Part shown: positions 26,115-30,319 of the stretch, piece after piece | How positions within the stretch are numbered: the stretch's first letter is position 1 | How the letters are laid out: each line of letters starts with the position of its first letter | DNA from: Stutzerimonas stutzeri | Lineage (GTDB): Bacteria; Pseudomonadota; Gammaproteobacteria; Pseudomonadales; Pseudomonadaceae | Direction: 5' to 3' | DNA length: 30,319 nucleotides | NCBI GenBank assembly: GCA_002345575.1 | Contig: DDVX01000024.1 | Coordinates: 1-30,319, forward strand | Position numbers and translations under genes: made by a program | The notes under the pieces: generated by a model | The model's database searches: none | Told to the model about the DNA's origin: nothing | Seen by the model: only the letters and a program-made list of their open reading frames with translations

Positions 26115-26177
26115 ATGATGTTTCGAAATAACTGGATGGCGGGTCTGAGGCAAGTGCTCGCCATCGCCAGGAGTTAA
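26115..26177 (+). CDS. Possible 20-residue leader peptide before dsbB
   Basis: AAGAGGATGC precedes tandem ATGs of a frame MMFRNNWMAGLRQVLAIARS that ends with TAA five bases before the dsbB-like ATG. The dsbB ribosome site (AGGAG) overlaps its end. It may be a translated leader or the stub of a lost gene. No family is known. Confidence 0.35.
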   Translation: MMFRNNWMAGLRQVLAIARS

Positions 26178-26182
26178 CCGCA

Positions 26183-26617
26183 ATGAATCCTCAACCTTCA
26201 GGCATGCCCTGGAACCTGCTGCTGCTAACCTGGCTGGTCGCACTGGTATCGACCCTGTCCGCGCTGTTCATTGGTGAGGTGATGGGCCAGGCACCCTGCG
26301 TGTTGTGCTGGTTCCAGCGTGCCTTCATGTTTCCGCTGGCGGTGATCCTGGCCATCGCCTGCTACCGCTCGGATTTCACCGTCTGGCACTATGCCCTGCC
26401 GCTGACCGCTATCGGTGCGGCACTGGCATTTGTTCACACGCTGCTCTATGCAGGGCTGATTCCACAGCCGATCCAGCCCTGCACGGCCACTGGTCCATCC
26501 TGCTCAGGCGCCGGAATGACCCTCTTCGGCGTGGTGCCCCTGCCGGCACTCGCCTTGTTCGCTTTTATCCTTATCGCCATCCTGCTCATAATCATCCGTC
26601 GGAGAACCACCCCATGA
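26183..26617 (+). CDS. DsbB-like disulfide bond formation protein (BdbC type)
   Basis: A 144-residue protein with four membrane helices. The quinone-side cysteines are CVLC (39, 42), in the usual CVLCWFQR context. The second pair is C100 and C107 (PCTATGPSC) in the second periplasmic loop. DsbB passes electrons from a DsbA-type oxidase to quinone. AGGAG at 26169-26173 supports the start. The TGA overlaps the ATG of the DsbA-like partner (ATGA), so the two form a dedicated redox pair, separate from the housekeeping DsbA/DsbB. Confidence 0.92.
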   Translation: MNPQPSGMPWNLLLLTWLVALVSTLSALFIGEVMGQAPCVLCWFQRAFMFPLAVILAIACYRSDFTVWHYALPLTAIGAALAFVHTLLYAGLIPQPIQPCTATGPSCSGAGMTLFGVVPLPALALFAFILIAILLIIIRRRTTP

Positions 26618-27294
26618 ATCGCCGTTCCGTGGTCCTGATCGTCAGTGTCGTGATCCTGGCCGTCTTTGCTGCCGCCGCATTCTTCTATTCCCCCTCGCAA
26701 TCGCCTCAACAGGCCCAGGCTCCCGGTTCGACAGCCCAAGAGACCGCGACACAACCCAAACAGAACGGCGGCCAGTTGGTTCGCTTCCACTCACCAGTGT
26801 TCGGCCCGGCGCAAGCGCCAGTGACCATCGTCGAATTCTTTGACCCTTCCTGCGAGGCATGCCGCGCCTTCCACCCCTATGTGAAGCAGATCCTCGCCGA
26901 GAACCCGGAAGACGTGCGTTTGGTGCTGCGCTATGTACTGTTCCATCAAGGCTCCGAAGAGGTGGCGCGAATGCTGGAGGCGGCGCGTAAGCAAAATCTC
27001 CATGAACAAGTGTTGGGGGCTGTGCTGGAAGCCCAACCCGGTTGGCACGACGACCCCAAGGTAACGCAGGCATGGGCTGCTGCAGAGCGCGTCGGTTTGA
27101 ACTTGGAACAGGCCCGCCAGGACATGCATACGCCTGGCGTCAACGCCGTGCTGGAAACGGACATGCAGGACGTTAAAGCCGTTGGGGTTCGTGGCACGCC
27201 GACTTTTTTTGTCAATGGTCGTGCGCTCAGCGAGTTTGGCCCGGAGCCGCTGCGCCAGTTGGTGAACAGCGAAGTGGCCAAGGCACGAGAATGA
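26614..27294 (+). CDS. DsbA-family thioredoxin-like oxidoreductase
   Basis: A 226-residue protein with an N-terminal membrane anchor or signal (residues 7-25), a Pro/Gln-rich linker, and a DsbA-type thioredoxin fold with the active site PSCEACRAFHP (C80, C83) and the cis-proline loop GTPTFFVNG near 205. It is probably anchored in the periplasm, where it forms or isomerises disulfides, re-oxidised by the DsbB-like protein encoded just before. The start overlaps the dsbB stop. The longer frame upstream is read-through of dsbB. Confidence 0.92.
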   Translation: MNRRSVVLIVSVVILAVFAAAAFFYSPSQSPQQAQAPGSTAQETATQPKQNGGQLVRFHSPVFGPAQAPVTIVEFFDPSCEACRAFHPYVKQILAENPEDVRLVLRYVLFHQGSEEVARMLEAARKQNLHEQVLGAVLEAQPGWHDDPKVTQAWAAAERVGLNLEQARQDMHTPGVNAVLETDMQDVKAVGVRGTPTFFVNGRALSEFGPEPLRQLVNSEVAKARE

Positions 27295-27298
27295 CACT

Positions 27299-27760
27299 AT
27301 GAGCGCGCTGGAAAACCGCGTGCCACCGCTGCTCGTGGCCGGCCTGATCGCTGTGCTGATGGGTTTGTCGGGAACCAAATTGCCGGGTTTCGAACTGGCA
27401 TGGACCGCGCGCCTGACCTTCGCTTTGCCAATACTGCTCCTGGGGCTCGGCGTGTGCCTCGCCGGCGTCCTGTCGTTTCGCCGCGCGCGTACTACGGTTA
27501 ATCCATTGCAGCCGCAGCAGGCTTCTGCATTAGTGGAGGCTGGCATCTACCGGTACAGCCGCAACCCCATGTACTTAGGCTTTGCCATTATCCTGGCGGC
27601 TTGGGCGCTGGTCTTGGCCTCGCCTCTAACCCTGCTTGGCGTAGTTGCTTTCGTGCTGTACATGAACCGTTTCCAGATCCCAGCCGAAGAGTGGGCGCTG
27701 GAAACATTGTTCGGCGAATCATTTGCCCGCTACCGTGCACGAGTCCGCCGCTGGCTCTGA
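27299..27760 (+). CDS. Isoprenylcysteine carboxyl methyltransferase (ICMT/PEMT) family membrane protein
   Basis: A 153-residue membrane protein with four or five helices and the family signature: YRYSRNPMYLGFAIILAAWA, then NRFQIPAEEWALETLFGESF and a final YRARVRRWL. Members use S-adenosylmethionine to methylate small or prenylated substrates; the bacterial substrate is unknown. It starts 4 bases after the DsbA-like gene and shares its operon. Presence next to dsbA/dsbB and a BASS exporter suggests a small detoxification module. Confidence 0.88.
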   Translation: MSALENRVPPLLVAGLIAVLMGLSGTKLPGFELAWTARLTFALPILLLGLGVCLAGVLSFRRARTTVNPLQPQQASALVEAGIYRYSRNPMYLGFAIILAAWALVLASPLTLLGVVAFVLYMNRFQIPAEEWALETLFGESFARYRARVRRWL

Positions 27761-27974
27761 GCGTCCGCGGCGGTAGCGACTGGCGGGGCTTGCTCGTCGC
27801 GGCAGCCTGCCGAAGGTGCCACGACCTAGCCTGATCTCCTCGTGACGAGCTGCTTTGGCCACATGCCGCTAGCATGTCTCTGGTCGAAGACATAGCGCCA
27901 ACGAGTGATGTCGCAAGTTCACTCCGTTGATATCGAGATAACTGTCTAGCAACAGCGGTGAGCGCAAAGCAGGC

Positions 27975-28895
27975 TTATGCTTCGCTGCGATGACTGTCGG
28001 CCTGCCTGGTGTCGATACAAACACTGCCGTCTAGCTCCATTTCAAGTGTCGAGTGGCTGACTTTGAATCGCTCATGAAGTACACGTTTTAAATCAGTCTT
28101 CACTCGTTCAATTTCGGGCAGGCTAGCCTTCTTGATGACAACGTGAGCTTCCAATGCAGTTGAATGTTCGGCAATTTCCCAGACATGTACGTGGTGAACA
28201 CTCACAACGTCGTCCACTTGCTCCATGACATTGATTATATCAGTGATGGAAACTCCTTCTGGTGCGCCCTCCATTAACAAGTGAATGGTTTTAGGTAGCA
28301 TGCTAAAGCCCTGCCATAGCACGTAACCAGCAATCATCAGCGTCAGTACAGTATCTGTCCAATACCAGTCATACAGAAGGATTAATGTTCCGGCAATAAT
28401 AACACCGACGGAGGCCAGCGCATCCGACACATTGTGCAAGAATGCCGCCTTTATATTCATGCTATTCTTAGACATTGTGTAGGTGAGCAAGGCCGTGACG
28501 ACATCTACAATCAAGGCTATTCCCGCCACCACGACCACTGTCCATCCTTCAATGGGCTGTGGGGCAAAAAACCGACCTATAGCTTCGTAGATGAGGTAGA
28601 GACCAACGATAATCAGCGTGACCAAGTTAATCAAAGCCGCTATGGTTTCACTGCGTCGGTAGCCGAAGGTTTTAAAAGCATCTGGCGGTTTGCGACCGAT
28701 TTTACGTGCGATGAGCGCAATAACCAGTGATGCGGCATCGCTCAAGTTATGTAGCGCGTCAGCTATGAGCGATAAACTGCCAGAAAGTATTCCTCCAACA
28801 ACTTGTGCCAGAGTTAGCACAGTATTAACGCCAATGGCAGCGATTAAACGCTTATCGCCTATGGCTTCGGTGTTATGGTTATGTTCGTGAGCCAT
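27975..28895 (-). CDS. czcD: CzcD-like cation diffusion facilitator
   Basis: A 306-residue protein with six membrane helices. The paired metal-site motifs are HNLSD (helix 2) and HNVSD (helix 5), the Zn/Cd/Co pattern of CDF exporters. The N-terminus is His-rich (MAHEHNHNTE), and there is a cytosolic C-terminal domain with VHHVHVWEIAEHS. It exchanges cytosolic Zn2+, Cd2+ or Co2+ for protons. AAGGACGG precedes the ATG. The divergent region to its right holds the palindrome before the PtrA-like gene. It widens the island's metal range beyond copper. Confidence 0.93.
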   Translation of the reverse strand: MAHEHNHNTEAIGDKRLIAAIGVNTVLTLAQVVGGILSGSLSLIADALHNLSDAASLVIALIARKIGRKPPDAFKTFGYRRSETIAALINLVTLIIVGLYLIYEAIGRFFAPQPIEGWTVVVVAGIALIVDVVTALLTYTMSKNSMNIKAAFLHNVSDALASVGVIIAGTLILLYDWYWTDTVLTLMIAGYVLWQGFSMLPKTIHLLMEGAPEGVSITDIINVMEQVDDVVSVHHVHVWEIAEHSTALEAHVVIKKASLPEIERVKTDLKRVLHERFKVSHSTLEMELDGSVCIDTRQADSHRSEA

Positions 28896-29371
28896 TGGTT
28901 TTTAACCGTCCTTAAATAACATAAGACAAGGATAGGGAGCCCAAAAAAGTAATAGATAATACTAGCACCAATACCATCTGGCCTTCCAAACCACACTGAC
29001 AGAAATGCGACCACTCTCAAGCGAGTTCGTGCATTATCGTCTGAAACTTGCCGATAACTGGCCGATCCCTCTCAAACGTTAAACGACGTTGCTCGCTAAT
29101 GATAGATGATACGGCGTCAATCCGAGGATGACAAAATTGTAATCTTCCAATCATTCTTTTCGTAGGATAGGCCCTTGCAGATTGGTGCGCCTCGGTGCTG
29201 ACATGACGAAGCAAGGCGCTCATGTCACCGCGCAATGGAAGCATTACATTTCAATAATGTAATGCTTGGCTCATGCTGCTGTTAGCTTCAATCACGCAAA
29301 ATTCATTCGAACCTGCAGGGCTCAGCGAGAAAGCTCAGCAAGCCACCTTTGAATTTAGCGAGGACTGCCCT
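28896..29371. other. Regulatory region between czcD and the PtrA-like gene
   Basis: There is no supported gene. A 75-codon leftward frame (29017-29244) has no ribosome site or family and its start lies inside the 29239-29267 palindrome, so I leave it out. TTGTAATCTT at 29138-29147 resembles a CopR half-site. Confidence 0.45.
29239..29267. promoter_or_regulatory. 29-bp palindrome upstream of the PtrA-like gene
   Basis: AAGCATTACATT (29239-29250) and AATGTAATGCTT (29256-29267) are perfect inverted repeats around TCAAT. It contains the TTACA and TGTAA half-sites of the island's dyad but with a 9-base spacer. It lies 105 bases before the ATG at 29372 and is a strong operator candidate, either for CopR in a different arrangement or for another regulator. 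Confidence 0.7.
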
Positions 29372-29602
29372 ATGAATCTGTTGAAAGCTATTGTTGTTGG
29401 TTTGGTAATCTGCGGCTCCGCATTGTCTTATGCAGAAGATGGTTACGACCGCTCAATTAAATTTAATGAAAAATTCCGAGCAGATCAAAAACGAATTCAC
29501 GGAACCGAATCCGCCAAACGAAAAATAGACGAATTACAGATTAAGGATACCCGCCAAGATCAGAACAATACGGAAAGCAAGAAAGAAACCAAAGCTGACT
29601 AA
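29372..29602 (+). CDS. PtrA-like small exported copper-response protein
   Basis: A 76-residue protein with a signal peptide (MNLLKAIVVGLVICGSALSYA) and a short charged mature chain beginning EDGYDRSIKFNEKFRADQKR and ending in a Lys/Glu/Asp-rich tail. The start of the mature part resembles the PtrA N-terminal domain of Pseudomonas, whose founder is a copper-inducible CopRS target. This assignment is by recall of pattern and is moderate. AGGAC upstream serves the ATG at 29372. Two hairpins close the unit downstream. Confidence 0.65.
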   Translation: MNLLKAIVVGLVICGSALSYAEDGYDRSIKFNEKFRADQKRIHGTESAKRKIDELQIKDTRQDQNNTESKKETKAD

Positions 29603-29636
29603 CCGCTTCATATCTGAACGATATTCGCCTCCGGCA

Positions 29637-29693
29637 GCTTCCAATCTCCTTTGGAAGCAGTTGCACTCTAAGCGCCCTTCGGGGCGCTTTTTT
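29637..29693 (+). terminator. Hairpin plus strong intrinsic terminator
   Basis: GCTTCCAA/TTGGAAGC (29637-29658, loop of six) is followed by AGCGCCC-TTCG-GGGCGCT (29671-29688) and a T-run through 29693. The second is a textbook intrinsic terminator with a stable tetraloop and ends the PtrA-like transcript. Confidence 0.92.
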
Positions 29694-29799
29694 GTTTCCA
29701 TAACTTGCCCGCAACATCGCTACCAGCGAATCGCCCGGAATTTATATAAGCCGTTTCGTTTAAGTCAGGCCGCCATTGCCTGATCTGTTGTTATTAGCC

Positions 29800-29990
29800 T
29801 TCGCAAGGATCATGTCCGAGTGAGCTGAACAGACGCTGTGGCGTACAGCGCACCCATGTCTGGGTCGCTATCTCAAAGGCCTCACGGTTCGCCCATGATT
29901 GACGGTGTCAGCTCGGCCTTGCACAGCCCGCTGATCGTTCCAGCCAGGGCTTTGTCGTAGCTATCGCCCTTTGCTGCCGACCGGGGCAGG
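29800..29990 (-). pseudogene. Relic of an IS3-family OrfB transposase
   Basis: The minus strand reads SAAKGDSYDKALAGTISGLC, then KAELTPSIMGEP, to a stop. After a one-base shift it continues REAFEIATQTWVRCTPQRLF, then SSLGHDP. This parallels the IS3-group integrase core end (GDSYDNALAETINGLYKAEL, then E-A-V-E-A-T-L-W-V and R-L-L-P-I-G). It is frameshifted and short, so non-functional. Confidence 0.65.
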
Positions 29991-30186
29991 TCAGTCGCTG
30001 TTTGCATAATCCTTCGTCAGCTCACCGTGGGTGAAAGCCATCAGGTCAAGGACGCGTATGTAGCGAAAGTCATACGCACTAAGCGCTGAGCAATTTTTTA
30101 TTTACCGCTTAGATGCATCAGACTGCGCCACAAAGGCTGTGCTGTCCGCTGCGCCGCTAATGAAACTGCGCTCCGATAATTAACGC
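29991..30186. other. Non-coding flank with short inverted repeats
   Basis: No gene is supported. GCGTATG/CATACGC (30054-30060, 30071-30077) and CTAAGCG/CGCTTAG (30079-30085, 30106-30112) are perfect 7-bp pairs of uncertain meaning, possibly decayed element ends. Confidence 0.35.
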
Positions 30187-30218
30187 GCCCCGTTCTCGCT
30201 AGCTAGCAAGAACGGGGC
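30187..30218 (-). terminator. Terminator of the partial gene at the right edge
   Basis: GCCCCGTTCT (30187-30196) pairs with AGAACGGGGC (30209-30218). On the minus strand it follows the stop at 30241-30243 by 22 bases and is followed by GCGTTAATT. A stable stem with a modest T-content after it. Confidence 0.65.
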
Positions 30219-30240
30219 GTTGTGTGCCGCCATCCAATCT

Positions 30241-30319
30241 CTAGCTTGTTCTGTCAGCGGCCAACGCGATTTCTTGCTCCTCCAATTCGTCTTCGCGTCG
30301 ATGAGCCATCTGGTAGAGC
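30241..30319 (-). CDS. C-terminal end of an unknown protein (partial)
   Basis: The minus strand enters the window in frame and encodes about 25 residues, LYQMAHRREDELEEQEIALA, then ADRTS, before TAG. The charged heptad-like pattern suggests a helical tail. The gene continues outside the window, so its identity cannot be judged. The hairpin just after the stop supports that this is a real gene end. Confidence 0.45.
   Translation of the reverse strand, partial: LYQMAHRREDELEEQEIALAADRTS

Noticed and set aside
29017..29244. 75-codon leftward frame between czcD and the PtrA-like gene
   Set aside because: Its start codon lies within the perfect palindrome and no ribosome site or family was found.

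Overview
The window reads as a copper-resistance genomic island from a Pseudomonas-type gammaproteobacterium. The supporting genes are a CopA multicopper oxidase with a CopB outer-membrane protein, a CopRS-like two-component pair, a CueR-type promoter in front of a CopZ chaperone, DUF2790 and PtrA-like small periplasmic proteins, and Tn4652-like tnpA/tnpC remains. Genus is inferred from gene families, not from a marker gene.

Layout. 1-104: start of an IS5-family transposase running off the left edge. 323-4891: a tightly coupled GC-rich operon encoding a Met-rich exported protein, a very unusual fusion (exported Met/His-rich domain, one membrane helix, FAD/NAD reductase, 2Fe-2S ferredoxin), a small membrane protein with buried histidines, a membrane-anchored seven-haem cytochrome c, and a DUF1622 membrane protein. 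Together they look like an electron path from cytosolic NAD(P)H across the membrane. 5125-8349: low-GC small exported proteins (DUF2790 and two members of a new-looking family), a relic IS5 transposase and a DUF305 membrane protein. 8552-12628 (minus): copA, a Met/His-rich small protein, copB and a cytochrome c with a His-rich tail, as one operon. 13274-15036 (minus): dsbD broken by a frameshift. 15219-18634 (minus): DUF411, copZ, a Cu/Ag P1B ATPase and DUF2933. 18899-21200: a small divergent ORF or transcript, then copRS. 21386-22234: a 19-Cys copper-storage-like protein and a third member of the small exported family. 22743-24988: transposition debris (TniQ-like, tnpA 3' end, tnpC). 25014-27760: a BASS/ArsB-like exporter divergent from a dsbB-dsbA-ICMT operon. 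27975-29602: a CzcD-type CDF exporter and a PtrA-like protein. 29800-30319: an IS3-type relic and the 3' end of an unknown gene with its terminator.

How it fits together. Copper would be detoxified in the periplasm by CopA/CopB and Met/His-rich sponges, exported from the cytosol by the P-type ATPase, carried or stored by CopZ and the Cys-rich four-helix protein, and sensed by CopS/CopR. A dyad of form TTACA-N4-TGTAA recurs in at least eight intergenic positions next to these genes and is a good candidate CopR operator, making the island one regulon. The strongest candidates for undescribed biology are the redox operon at 323-4891, the CopR-flanked small gene at 18926-19009, and the three-member small exported protein family.
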